Source of the DNA: an uncultured bacterium
GTDB taxonomy: Bacteria > Desulfobacterota > Binatia > HRBIN30 > CADEER01
Direction: 5' to 3'
NCBI GenBank assembly: GCA_902826395.1
Contig: CADEER010000005.1
Coordinates: 1-62,013, forward strand
DNA length: 62,013 bases
The first letter of the stretch is position 1, and every line of letters begins with the position of its first letter. The notes beneath the pieces are model-generated. The model did not search any database. It saw only the letters and a program-made list of their open reading frames with translations, and was not told the DNA's origin. The position numbers and the translations under genes were made by a program. Positions 34,309 to 43,293 of the stretch are shown here, piece after piece.

Positions 34309-35712
34309 ATGTTGAAACGATCCCTGGATATCGTCGTCGCGTTCGTGGGCTTGGTGCTCCTCTCGCCGCTGCTCGTGCTGCTGGGAGTGATCATAAAGCT
34401 CGACAGCTCGGGTCCCGTTTTCTTTCGGCAAGAACGGGTCGGGCGCTACGGGCGACTGTTCCGCATCTTCAAATATCGCACGATGGTTCAGGGTGCGTAC
34501 CACATGGGATCGCGGCTCACGACGAAGCGCGACCCGAGGGTGACGCGGGTGGGTCAGATCCTGCGCTGGTTCAAGATCGACGAGCTGCCGCAGCTGATCA
34601 ACGTGCTGAAGGGCGACATGAGTCTGATCGGTCCGCGGCCCGAAGACCCCCATTTCGTGGCCTTCTACGACGACCGGCAGCGACGAGTTCTCGACGTCCG
34701 CCCAGGCATGCTCGGACCCAGCCAGATCTTGGGTCGAGACGAGCTCGAGAGCTACCCGGAGGGGCTCAAGGATACCGAGCGCTACTACATCGATCACATC
34801 CTGCCCGAGAAGCTCGACCGCGACCTGGAGTATGTGGCTACAGCGAGCTTCCACGGCGACATTGGACTGCTGGTGCGGGGTATCTGGGCGACCGTGATCG
34901 GCGCGGTCAAAACCAAGTTCCTGTGGCGCCGTCGCTACCGGATCGCACTGTTCTTCCTCGATGCGGGCCTCATCGTGAGTTCCTGTTACCTGGCGTTCAT
35001 GATCCGCAACGACTTTACGTGGCCAGCGCGGGCGCAGTTCGTCGTCTATCCCCTGATGATTACCCTGGCCGTCCGCCTCGTCTCACTGGCCTATTTTGGG
35101 GCCTACCAAGGCGTACTCGCCTACTTTGGACTGTGGGACATGTTGGCGTTGGTCAAGGCGATCGCGGTGAGCGCCCTGGTCGCGGGCGGGCTGACCTTCT
35201 TCATCGGACTGCAGTCTTTTCCGCGGTCGGTCTTCGTGATCGACTCGTTCCTAGTCCTGCTCCTGCTTGCCGGCCTTCGCTACGTCCTGCGCGGGGCGGC
35301 CCGCGCCCGTACGAGGCAGAGCGGCCGGCATCGAGACAAGGCCTTGGTCGTAGGCGCCGGCATTGGTGGCGAACAAATTGCTCGCGCGCTGATGGATGAC
35401 CCGGCCTGTCCGTACCGACCGGTAGGTTTCATCGATGAGAGTCCTGAGCGTTGGGGATCACTGATCCACGGAATCCGCATTCTGGGGGGGGCTGCGGAAG
35501 TGCCGCTGGCGGTCTCGGCGAACGGAATTGAAGCGGTATTCATCTGCGTTTCCGACCTGTCGGAAAGGGGAGTGGCCGAGGTCGTCGAGATTTGCCAAAA
35601 AGTTGGGGTTGAATATCGGGTAGTACCTACACTAAGTGATTTACTGAATGGGGAACAGCGAAACGGACAGAAGCCAACTTCCATGCCTAGAGGCATTGCC
35701 GCTGCCGGGTAG
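34309..35712 (+). CDS. Polyprenyl-phosphate sugar transferase fused to a FlaA1/CapD-like N-terminal half (permuted order)
   Basis: A 467-residue inner-membrane protein. Residues 1-200 are the catalytic sugar-1-phosphate transferase domain: a hydrophobic anchor, FKYRTM, and KIDELPQLINVLKGDMSLIG followed by PRPED. Residues 205-340 contain four hydrophobic segments (ALFFLDAGLIVSSCYLAF, FVIDSFLVLLLLAGLRYVL), and residues 343-445 a Rossmann-like CoA-binding-3 region starting KALVVGAGIGGEQIARAL. In WcaJ-type proteins that membrane plus Rossmann module comes before the catalytic domain. Here it follows and resembles the N-terminal half of FlaA1/CapD without the SDR catalytic half. It should load the first sugar onto undecaprenyl phosphate. 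Confidence 0.88.
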   Translation: MLKRSLDIVVAFVGLVLLSPLLVLLGVIIKLDSSGPVFFRQERVGRYGRLFRIFKYRTMVQGAYHMGSRLTTKRDPRVTRVGQILRWFKIDELPQLINVLKGDMSLIGPRPEDPHFVAFYDDRQRRVLDVRPGMLGPSQILGRDELESYPEGLKDTERYYIDHILPEKLDRDLEYVATASFHGDIGLLVRGIWATVIGAVKTKFLWRRRYRIALFFLDAGLIVSSCYLAFMIRNDFTWPARAQFVVYPLMITLAVRLVSLAYFGAYQGVLAYFGLWDMLALVKAIAVSALVAGGLTFFIGLQSFPRSVFVIDSFLVLLLLAGLRYVLRGAARARTRQSGRHRDKALVVGAGIGGEQIARALMDDPACPYRPVGFIDESPERWGSLIHGIRILGGAAEVPLAVSANGIEAVFICVSDLSERGVAEVVEICQKVGVEYRVVPTLSDLLNGEQRNGQKPTSMPRGIAAAG

Positions 35713-35804
35713 GACGTTGGGGGACGTTCGCGCGTGATAAGTTGACCGCGACGTTTCGCAACAACAGGTACACCGCAATTCAAGGGGGAAAGGGGAACAA
35801 CGAA

Positions 35805-36800
35805 ATGGGGAACATGATTCTGGTCACGGGGGGAGCCGGCTTCGTGGGATCGCATCTGACGCGCAAGCTACTCGACAAGGGTTATCGAGTTCGCTTGCTC
35901 GACAGCTTCATTTACGGAGACGCGAGTCTCAATGAAGTACGGGGAAACCCCAATCTAGAAATCGTGCAAGGAGACATCTGCGATCGACAAGACTTGCGCC
36001 GCTCGATGAAGGGCGTGCAGGGCGTGATCGCGTTGGCAGCGCTGGTGGGTGATCCGGCGTGCGAGCTCTATCCGGAGCGCACGATGGCGGTGAACTACCA
36101 GTCGACCCGCGACACTGTTGCGGCCTGCAAGGAAGCTGGTGTCGGGCGAATCGTCTTTGCATCGTCGTGCAGTGTGTACGGCGCCAACGGCGACCGATTC
36201 CTACACGAAGACTCGCCGCAGAATCCGGTGTCGCTGTATGCCCGCACACGCATCATGTCCGAAGAGTACCTGCTCGAGCAGCAGGACGTCGAAGCCGTCA
36301 TCCTCCGCTTGTCGACGGTGTGCGGCGTCTCAACGCGGATGCGCTTCGATCTGATGGTGAACACGATGACGGCGCACGCGGCTGCGGAGGGAATCGTGCG
36401 CGTGCAGGGTGCCGATCAGTGGCGCCCGCATCTACACGTCCAGGACGCGGCCGACGCGTTCATGCTCGCATACGAGTCGCCGGGAGCGGCTGGTGGAATC
36501 TTCAACGTCGGTACCGACGAAGAGAACTACACGATCGGCGAGGTCGCGGAGAAGGTCGCCGCCCAGGTCCCCGGTGCGGTCGTCGAGTACGGACAGACGA
36601 GTACGGACAAGCGCAGCTATCGCGTCAGCTTCGCGCGTATCCGCGACGTGCTGGGATTCCGCGGCAAGCGAACGGTGGAGAACGCGATCTCCGAAGTCCA
36701 TGCGCTGCTCAAGAGCGGCGCGGTGAGCGACTTCCGCGACATCCAGTTCAACAACGCCAAGTGGCTGAGTAACAATCACCATTGGCGCGGCGCCGCGTGA
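35805..36800 (+). CDS. NAD-dependent epimerase/dehydratase (extended SDR), YxxxR variant
   Basis: A 331-residue extended SDR starting at ATG 35805 after AAAGGGG. The Rossmann motif is ILVTGGAGFVGSH. The active-site region has FASSCSVYG and SLYARTRIMSEEYL, so the usual YxxxK reads Y145-A-R-T-R149. WRPHLHVQDAADAFMLA and GGIFNVGTDEENYTI are typical of sugar-nucleotide enzymes. Possible roles are epimerisation, dehydration or reduction of a nucleotide sugar for the EPS. It overlaps the oxidoreductase gene downstream by four bases. The sugar transferase upstream lacks the SDR half of FlaA1, but this gene is a complete SDR by itself. Confidence 0.88.
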   Translation: MGNMILVTGGAGFVGSHLTRKLLDKGYRVRLLDSFIYGDASLNEVRGNPNLEIVQGDICDRQDLRRSMKGVQGVIALAALVGDPACELYPERTMAVNYQSTRDTVAACKEAGVGRIVFASSCSVYGANGDRFLHEDSPQNPVSLYARTRIMSEEYLLEQQDVEAVILRLSTVCGVSTRMRFDLMVNTMTAHAAAEGIVRVQGADQWRPHLHVQDAADAFMLAYESPGAAGGIFNVGTDEENYTIGEVAEKVAAQVPGAVVEYGQTSTDKRSYRVSFARIRDVLGFRGKRTVENAISEVHALLKSGAVSDFRDIQFNNAKWLSNNHHWRGAA

Positions 36801-37870
36801 CGCCCACGGGTCGGTCGCGGGTCGCGCTGATCGGGTGCGGCCGGATCGCCCGGGTCCATCGCTCCTACCTCGAAAAGATTGCGAACGTAGATCTGGTCGG
36901 CGTCTTCGACGTCGACCGGAGCTCACGGGAGGCGTTCGTCTCCGGGTCGGCGCTGCCGGCGTTCTCGAGCGTCGAGGAGCTGTTGGCGACCGCGCGACCC
37001 GACGTCGCACACGTTCTGACGCCGCCGGCGACCCATGCGCCGGTGGCGAAGGTTCTACTCGCGGCGGGCGTGAATGCACTGGTCGAGAAGCCGCTCGCGA
37101 TGTCGGCGGCCGAAGCCGACGAGGTGATGGCGGCCGCAAAACAGTCCGGCGCCTGGGTATCGGTCGACCACAACCGCTTCTTCGATCCGGTAGTCCAGCG
37201 AGCGGCCGCAGTCGTCGAGTCCGGCCGCCTTGGCGACATCCTCGGCGTGGACGTCTTTCAGGGCGCCGAAGTGGGCGAGGCGGACAAGATGCTCGGGACG
37301 AGCGACGATTGGAGGGTGAACCTTCCCGGGGGCATCCTGCACAATCTGGCGTCACACCCTCTTTATCTGATGCGTCGATTTGCCGGCCCGGTATCGCAGA
37401 TCGAAGTGGTGGCGACCGAGTTGGCGGCGGGAAAGCTCTCCGAAGCGCGTCTGATCGCACGGGGCGAGCGATGTCTGGCGACAGTCGCCATCTCGGCGCG
37501 GACGCAGCCATTCATGAATCGGCTGTCGATTTACGGCAGCGCCGGAACAATCGAAGTGAATCTCAACAACATGACGTTCATCTCGCGACGAACTCGCAAA
37601 CTGCCGAAGCTGATCGGCAAAGTGTGGCCCAACGTCGACGAGGCGAGGCAACTGCTCGGATCGACCACCAGCAACACGATTGAGTACCTGCGCGGCAAGC
37701 AGGGATTCTATCCGGGCATCGGTGTTCACCTCGCCAAACTGTACGCCAGTCTGGCGACAGGTGGGCCGCCACCCGTGACCGCCGAGGAGGGTCGGGACGT
37801 CGTCGCCTGGTACGATCAGATTCTCACGGCCGCCGGCATAGCTGTTCCCACTGCGACGGCGGTCTCATGA
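36797..37870 (+). CDS. Gfo/Idh/MocA family oxidoreductase
   Basis: A 357-residue NAD(P)-dependent sugar oxidoreductase. RVALIGCGRIARVH forms the Rossmann loop, PPATHAPVAKVLLAAG and VEKPLAMSAAEADEV follow as in the family, and the C-terminal alpha/beta domain has LPGGILHNLASHPLYLM. The start is GTG 36797, whose last bases form the TGA of the previous gene; an in-frame TTG lies at 36782. Such enzymes oxidise or reduce UDP- or dTDP-sugars, often together with a DegT aminotransferase as in the WlbA/WlbE pathway. The aminotransferase upstream supports such a step. Confidence 0.9.
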   Translation: MTPTGRSRVALIGCGRIARVHRSYLEKIANVDLVGVFDVDRSSREAFVSGSALPAFSSVEELLATARPDVAHVLTPPATHAPVAKVLLAAGVNALVEKPLAMSAAEADEVMAAAKQSGAWVSVDHNRFFDPVVQRAAAVVESGRLGDILGVDVFQGAEVGEADKMLGTSDDWRVNLPGGILHNLASHPLYLMRRFAGPVSQIEVVATELAAGKLSEARLIARGERCLATVAISARTQPFMNRLSIYGSAGTIEVNLNNMTFISRRTRKLPKLIGKVWPNVDEARQLLGSTTSNTIEYLRGKQGFYPGIGVHLAKLYASLATGGPPPVTAEEGRDVVAWYDQILTAAGIAVPTATAVS

Positions 37871-38856
37871 CCAGGACTCTCGTAACTGGCGCCGGCGGTT
37901 TTCTCGGCACGGCCGTCTTGCGCCGCCTGGCACTCGAAGATGGCGAGATCGTGCGGGCGATGGTGCGGCCGGGAAAGTCGGGCGCCTGCACCGCCACCGA
38001 GGTCGTCGAGGCAGATCTGACCGATCCATCGTCGTTTCCCGCTGCGCTCGAGGGAGTGGACCGGGTGATCCACGCGGGAGCGCGGGTTGCTACGACCGGC
38101 TCATGGGAGGAGTTCGAGGCAGCCAACGTCACCGGCACCAAGGCACTGATCGAGGCGAGTGAAAGAGCCGGCGTCGGCCACTTCGTCCACGTCAGCTCGC
38201 TCAGTGTCTACGACGTTCCGGGAGATGGCGTCACGGTCGACGAGGATAGCCCCCTCGAAGCGGGAGCGAGCGAGCGCGGATTCTACGCGCGGTCGAAGCT
38301 CGATGCCGACAAAGCAGCGCAGGACGCGATCGCGCGCGGCGCGCCGGTGACGATCGTCAGGCCGGGTCTGATCTTTGGCCCGGGACGCAAAGTTCCGCTG
38401 GCCCGCAGGGCGGTCGCGGCGGGGCCGTTTCGTGTCGTTCTCGCCAGCCGCGATTACCTGATGCCGATGGCGTTCGTCGAGAATGTCGCTGATGGTCTGG
38501 TGCTCGCGTCGCAACGGCGGGAGGCGATCGGTCGCATCTATACGCTGGTGGACGACCACGTCCGTCAGGCGGATTACGCGCGCATGTTCCGGCAGGCGAG
38601 CGGTGAGTCGTGGACGCCAGTATACGTTCCGCCGGCCGTGATCCGATCGGCGATCTCGATCGTCGAAAAGGCAGCGCGCGTCGCAGGCCGGCGATCGCCG
38701 GTTTCGAGTCATCAGGTGGAGCGCACACTTCGCAGCGCGCGGTTCGACGGCTCGCGCGTCCGCGCCGAGCTCGAGTGGCATCCGCGCGTTCCGATTTTCG
38801 AGGCGCTGCGCCGCAGCTTTGCCGATGCGGATTCGCGCGCCAACACGGCACGGTGA
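37867..38856 (+). CDS. NAD-dependent epimerase/dehydratase (extended SDR)
   Basis: A 329-residue SDR with TLVTGAGGFLGTAVL at the N-terminus, VHVSSLSVYD and YARSKLDADKAA carrying the Tyr and Lys of the active site. VRPGLIFGPG follows. The C-terminal part (VERTLRSARFDGSRVRAELEW) resembles 3-beta-hydroxysteroid dehydrogenase-like or dihydroflavonol reductase-like SDRs more than UDP-sugar epimerases. The ATG overlaps the stop of the oxidoreductase gene by four bases. The sugar-related neighbours suggest a role in precursor synthesis. The substrate cannot be told from sequence. Confidence 0.88.
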   Translation: MTRTLVTGAGGFLGTAVLRRLALEDGEIVRAMVRPGKSGACTATEVVEADLTDPSSFPAALEGVDRVIHAGARVATTGSWEEFEAANVTGTKALIEASERAGVGHFVHVSSLSVYDVPGDGVTVDEDSPLEAGASERGFYARSKLDADKAAQDAIARGAPVTIVRPGLIFGPGRKVPLARRAVAAGPFRVVLASRDYLMPMAFVENVADGLVLASQRREAIGRIYTLVDDHVRQADYARMFRQASGESWTPVYVPPAVIRSAISIVEKAARVAGRRSPVSSHQVERTLRSARFDGSRVRAELEWHPRVPIFEALRRSFADADSRANTAR

Positions 38857-38908
38857 GCCGGCGGCGGGACTCGCCGATCTCCGGCTCGCCAAGCGTTCCG
38901 ATCTCGAC

Positions 38909-40138
38909 ATGGCGCTGCGTGTGCTCATCGTCGAAGCGTCGAGTGGCGGCGTGGTCGGAGGCTCGCTCACCGGCTTCGTGCATCTCGTCCGCGGTCTCGA
39001 CCGTTCCCGCTTCTCGCCCGCATTTGCGCTGTACGAGAAGAAGAGCATCGAGGCGGATCTGGCGGCGCTCGATGTGCCCGTGTACCACGTTCACCGCAAA
39101 CGCCTGCCCAAGGAGCACGGGCTCCTCAAGTCAGCCGGTTATCATCGCGCCAAGAAGGTAAGCGCCGTGCGCGGCACGCTGGCCGGGGGCCGTCAGGCGG
39201 CGCGCCTGGTGGCCGAGGAGCTGCCGGCGGCACTTCAACTGGCTCGCGTCGCCCGCGCGATGAAGGCGGATGTGCTGCACCTCGGCAACGGCGTGCGCGC
39301 CAACTTCGATGGCATCTTGGCGGGAATGATCACGCGCATCCCAGTGGTCTGCCACGTCAAAGGGTTCGAGAAGTACGGCGGCCGTGAGCGCTGGGCAGCA
39401 CGCAGAGTCGCATGCCTGGTGTCGATGACGGAGGCGATTGCGCGGCACTGCCGCGATGCTGGCGTCGTTGCGGCCGACAATCGTGTGATCTACGACGCCG
39501 TCGACCCGTCGTGGTTGGTGCCGCGTCGCGCGCGAGAAGATGTGCGCAGTGCGCTCGGCGTCGGCTCGACTCAGCCGCTTCTGCTGATCTCCGGCAACAT
39601 CCAGGAGTGGAAGGGGCAGGCGGTCGTCGTCGAGGCGATGGGCAAGATCGCCGGGCGCCACCCGGAGGCGATCTGCCTGTTGGCCGGCGGCATACATCGC
39701 GCCGGCGAGGCATATGCGTCCGCGATGCGGCAGCGGATCGACGAGCTCGGTTTGACGGAACGAGTGCGACTGCTCGGGTTCCGCGACGACATCCCGGATC
39801 TGGTCAACGCCGTCGATGTCGTCGTCCATGCGTCGGTGCGACCCGAGCCGTTCGGGCGTGTTATCCTCGAGGGCATGTTGGCGGGTAGATTGGTCATCGC
39901 TACCGACGCAGGTGGAGTGCGAGAGCTGATCGAGCATGGGTCGACGGGTCTGTTGGTTCCGCCCGGCGATGCCACTGCATTGGCGGCCTGCCTCGACGAG
40001 TCCTTGTCGGACCTCGGTCGCGCCGCCGCCATCGGAGACCGAGCCCGGCAATGGGCCTCGGTCAAGTTTTCACTGGAGCGCCACGTCGAGGAGTTCGGCG
40101 CGGTCTATCAACGAGCCATGAGGAACGGAGCAGCATGA
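38909..40138 (+). CDS. Family 4 glycosyltransferase
   Basis: A 409-residue GT-B enzyme. ALRVLIVEASSGGVVGGSLTGF opens the acceptor domain. The donor domain starts PLLLISGNIQEWKGQAVVVE, and EPFGRVILEGMLAGRLVIA carries the EX7E motif that contacts the nucleotide sugar. ATG 38909 was chosen; the frame extends upstream into the previous gene. It should add a sugar to the lipid-linked repeat unit at the cytoplasmic face. Its stop overlaps the ATG of the carbamoyltransferase gene by four bases. Confidence 0.92.
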   Translation: MALRVLIVEASSGGVVGGSLTGFVHLVRGLDRSRFSPAFALYEKKSIEADLAALDVPVYHVHRKRLPKEHGLLKSAGYHRAKKVSAVRGTLAGGRQAARLVAEELPAALQLARVARAMKADVLHLGNGVRANFDGILAGMITRIPVVCHVKGFEKYGGRERWAARRVACLVSMTEAIARHCRDAGVVAADNRVIYDAVDPSWLVPRRAREDVRSALGVGSTQPLLLISGNIQEWKGQAVVVEAMGKIAGRHPEAICLLAGGIHRAGEAYASAMRQRIDELGLTERVRLLGFRDDIPDLVNAVDVVVHASVRPEPFGRVILEGMLAGRLVIATDAGGVRELIEHGSTGLLVPPGDATALAACLDESLSDLGRAAAIGDRARQWASVKFSLERHVEEFGAVYQRAMRNGAA

Positions 40139-41913
40139 ACATATTGGGCATTTCTTGTTTTTATCATGACGCGGCAGCAGCCCTGCTGGTCGATGGGCGT
40201 CTGATCGCTGCATCAGAAGAAGAGCGCTTCTCGCGCAAGAAGCACGATGCCGGATTTCCCAAGTTGGCGATTCAGTTTTGTCTCGACGAAGCGGGCATCG
40301 GAATCGCCGACGTCGACTACGTGGTGTTCTACGAGAAGCCTTTCGTGAAGTTCGAGAGAATCTTGATGACCGCTCTGCAGGCCGTTCCGAAGTCCTGGAA
40401 GGTCTTCGGCGACGCCATGACGACGTGGATGCTGGACAAGCTCTGGATCAAGAACTACTTCCGCGCCGAGCTCGGGATTCCGAACGAGAAGATCCTCTTC
40501 TCCGAGCACCACCTCTCGCATGCGGCGAGCACGTTTCTGTGCTCGCCGTTCGACGAGGCGGCGATCCTGACGATCGACGGCGTCGGTGAATGGGCTTGTG
40601 CGACGTTTGGCCGCGGCCGCGGCAACGAAGTCTCCCTGCTGCGCGAGATCCGTTTCCCTCACTCGGTCGGTCTTCTGTACAGCGCTTTCACCGCGTTTCT
40701 CGGCTTCGAGGTCAACGAAGGCGAATACAAAGTCATGGGGATGGCGCCCTACGGCGAGCCGAAGTATCTCGACAAGGTCGAGAAGCTGTACGAGTTGGGC
40801 AAGGACGGCAGCCTGTGGCTCGACATGGACTATTTCTGCTTCCACCACTCGACCGAGCGCACTTACAACGAGAAGTTCGTGCAGCTCTTCGGCGAGCCGC
40901 GCGACCCGGACTGGCTGTTCTTCACCAAAGCTTCCGGATTCCCGGACTACTTCGGCGACAAGCCCTCCGATTTCGAGCGCATCGCTGAGCGCAATCAGTA
41001 CTACGCCGACATCGCCGCCAGCATTCAGAAGGCGACCGAAGAGATCGTCCTCAACATGGCGCGTGCGGTGCACCAGGAAACCGGGCTCGACAAGCTGTGC
41101 CTCGCCGGCGGCGTCGCTCTCAACAGCGTCGCCAACGGGCGCATCATCAAGGAGACGCCCTTCAAGCAGGTGTTCGTGCAGCCGGCCGCCGGCGACGGGG
41201 GCGGTGCGCTGGGCGCGGCGCTCTACGCGCATCACTGCGTGTTTGGACAGCCGCGCGCGTTTCGCATGGAGCACGCTTATTGGGGCAAGTCGTATACCGA
41301 CGCTGCGATCGGCGATTTCGTGCGCCGAGAGGGGATCGCGCACACGGCCTGCTCGAACGAAGACCAGATGGTCGATCGGGTGGTCGATCATCTGCGGTCT
41401 GGTCACGTCGTCGGGTGGTTTCAGGATCGCTTCGAGTGGGGGCCGCGTGCCCTCGGCGCGAGAAGCATCATCGCCGATCCCGGGCGAGCCGACATGAAGG
41501 ACATCGTCAACACCAAGATCAAGTTTCGCGAACCTTTCCGCCCGTTCGCGCCGTCGGTTCTGGTCGATGCCGCCGAACGGTTCTTCGAGCTACCCGAGCC
41601 GGATAAGCACTACCCGGCGCGTTTCATGCTGTTCGTCGTCGACGTGAAGCCCGGGCAGGGCGAGGTGCTGCCGGCCATCACTCACGTCGACGGCACGGCG
41701 CGCGTGCAGACGGTCCACCGAGAGCACAGCCCGCTCTACTACAAGCTGATCGAGCGATTCGGTCAGGCAAGCGGCATTCCGGTGATTCTCAATACGTCGT
41801 TCAATCTCAAGGGGGACGCGATCGTGAACACGCCGGCTCAGGCGCACAGCACGTTCATGCGCAGCGGCATGGACGCGCTCGTGCTCGGCAACACGATCAT
41901 CACCAAGGAGTGA
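40135..41913 (+). CDS. NodU/CmcH-family carbamoyltransferase
   Basis: A 592-residue enzyme that transfers a carbamoyl group from carbamoyl phosphate via carbamoyl-AMP to a hydroxyl group. ILGISCFYHDAAAALLVDG and SEEERFSRKKHDAGFP are diagnostic. SEHHLSHAAS contains catalytic histidines, LTIDGVGEWA and AGGVALNSVANGRI lie in the ASKHA fold, and FRPFAPSVL and VILNTSFNLKGDAIV belong to the C-terminal YrdC-like adenylation part. ATGA overlap with the glycosyltransferase gene and four bases to the SGNH gene show tight coupling. It would carbamoylate a sugar of the EPS. Confidence 0.94.
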   Translation: MNILGISCFYHDAAAALLVDGRLIAASEEERFSRKKHDAGFPKLAIQFCLDEAGIGIADVDYVVFYEKPFVKFERILMTALQAVPKSWKVFGDAMTTWMLDKLWIKNYFRAELGIPNEKILFSEHHLSHAASTFLCSPFDEAAILTIDGVGEWACATFGRGRGNEVSLLREIRFPHSVGLLYSAFTAFLGFEVNEGEYKVMGMAPYGEPKYLDKVEKLYELGKDGSLWLDMDYFCFHHSTERTYNEKFVQLFGEPRDPDWLFFTKASGFPDYFGDKPSDFERIAERNQYYADIAASIQKATEEIVLNMARAVHQETGLDKLCLAGGVALNSVANGRIIKETPFKQVFVQPAAGDGGGALGAALYAHHCVFGQPRAFRMEHAYWGKSYTDAAIGDFVRREGIAHTACSNEDQMVDRVVDHLRSGHVVGWFQDRFEWGPRALGARSIIADPGRADMKDIVNTKIKFREPFRPFAPSVLVDAAERFFELPEPDKHYPARFMLFVVDVKPGQGEVLPAITHVDGTARVQTVHREHSPLYYKLIERFGQASGIPVILNTSFNLKGDAIVNTPAQAHSTFMRSGMDALVLGNTIITKE

Positions 41914-41916
41914 GGC

Positions 41917-43080
41917 TTGTCTCGGGGAGCCCAGCTGGCGGCGGGACTGCTGCTCGCCGTCTTCGGGGTCGTCTTGGCGGGTGTGGCGCTCGAGGTCGGT
42001 GTGCGCGCTCTGCACCTGGTGCCGGATCGGTTTTGGGAGCACGATCCGCTCGTCGGTACGCGGCTGAAGCCCGGCGTCGAGGGGTGGTGGACCCAGGAGG
42101 AGCACGAATTTCGAGTGCCGGTGCGAATCAACTCGCTCGGATTGCGAGATCTCGAGCGGCCCGAGACGAAGCCCGCCGGCGTCAAGCGCGTGCTGCTGAT
42201 CGGCGACTCGCACGTCGAAGCGTTGCAAGTGCAACTCGAGCAGGCGATCGGCCGTCAACTCGAGGAGAACCTGCGCCGAACCGACGCGACCGTCGAGGTG
42301 ATCAGCGCCGGCGTCAGTGGCTACGGAACCGCGGGCGAGTACCTGTTCTTTCAGGATCGCGGCTGGAAGCTGGGAGCGGATCTGGTGCTGCTCGCGTTCT
42401 ATCCGGGCAACGACGTCAAGAACAACAGTCCGGATCTCGAGAAGAGCTTGGTGCCGCAGTACGACGCCAGCGGCGAGCTGATTCGGATCGACACGGATCC
42501 GCCCGGACGCGGCGAGCGGTCGATCGTTGGGCGCTCGCATGCGTACACCTACATTCGGAAGCTGGTTCTGACCCGTCAGCCGGCAGTGGCACGCTGGCTC
42601 GTCGCGGCCGGACTCATGAAGGCAGGGGCGCTGCGCAGCGCACCATCCAATGAAGGTGTGCCGCTCGACTACTGGGTGTACGCGGACCCGCCGCCGCCGG
42701 AGTGGGCGGCAGCATGGGAGCATACGCTGCGCATTCTGGATCGATTTCGCGATGCGGTCGTGGCGCGTGGTGCGCGGTTTGCAATCATGGTCGTCACCTC
42801 TCGGGACCATGTGTATCCGTCCTCGTGGGCGGCGCTCGAAGAGTCATATCCGCGCTTGAAGAGCGGCTTGTGGAACCTCGAGGCGCCGACGCAGCGCGTC
42901 CTCGACTGGTGTCAGTCTCGCGGCGTCGCATGTCTGAATCTGCTGCCGATCTTTCAGGTGGATCGCGATTCCGGCGGGGATCGCCTGCACTATGTGCACG
43001 ACGGCCACTGGACGGCCGCGGGGCATGCGCTGGCGGCGCGAGCGGCGAGCCAGTTTATTTTGCGTGAATCATTGTTGTGA
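41917..43080 (+). CDS. SGNH/GDSL hydrolase family protein, membrane-anchored
   Basis: A 387-residue protein starting at TTG 41917, placed by the GGAGTGAGG sequence before it. One hydrophobic segment (residues 6-28) should anchor it with the domain outside. The GDS block is VLLIGDSHVEALQVQLEQAIG with the catalytic Ser; LLAFYPGNDVKNN carries the block III Asn, and VHDGHWTAAGHALAA the catalytic Asp-x-x-His near the C-terminus. Such proteins remove or transfer acyl groups on glycans. Sitting between the carbamoyltransferase and DUF5989 genes suggests a joint role in polymer decoration. Confidence 0.88.
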   Translation: MSRGAQLAAGLLLAVFGVVLAGVALEVGVRALHLVPDRFWEHDPLVGTRLKPGVEGWWTQEEHEFRVPVRINSLGLRDLERPETKPAGVKRVLLIGDSHVEALQVQLEQAIGRQLEENLRRTDATVEVISAGVSGYGTAGEYLFFQDRGWKLGADLVLLAFYPGNDVKNNSPDLEKSLVPQYDASGELIRIDTDPPGRGERSIVGRSHAYTYIRKLVLTRQPAVARWLVAAGLMKAGALRSAPSNEGVPLDYWVYADPPPPEWAAAWEHTLRILDRFRDAVVARGARFAIMVVTSRDHVYPSSWAALEESYPRLKSGLWNLEAPTQRVLDWCQSRGVACLNLLPIFQVDRDSGGDRLHYVHDGHWTAAGHALAARAASQFILRESLL

Positions 43081-43101
43081 GTGATCCAGGATGGAGGAGT
43101 C

Positions 43102-43281
43102 ATGAAAGTTGCTGAAGATCTGCGAGCACGCTTCGGTATCGCGGGGGAGCTGCTCGGCTTTCTCTGGGAACGCAAGCTCTGGTGGTTGATCCCGATGGTG
43201 CTGGTGCTTCTCGCATTCGGCGGATTGTTGGTCACCGCCCAGAGCTCGGCCCTCGGCCCGTTCATCTACACGCTGTTCTAA
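43102..43281 (+). CDS. DUF5989 family small membrane protein
   Basis: A 59-residue protein from ATG 43102, preceded by GGAGGAG. It has a short amphipathic start, then FLWERKLWWLIPMVLVLLAF as a single membrane helix, and the terminal motif SSALGPFIYTLF that I associate with DUF5989. These proteins are, as I remember them, often encoded next to NodU-type carbamoyltransferases in surface-polysaccharide loci, as here. The function is unknown; a small inner-membrane partner for the carbamoyltransferase or SGNH protein is an inference from position. Confidence 0.8.
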   Translation: MKVAEDLRARFGIAGELLGFLWERKLWWLIPMVLVLLAFGGLLVTAQSSALGPFIYTLF

Positions 43282-43293
43282 GACAGGAAGTGG

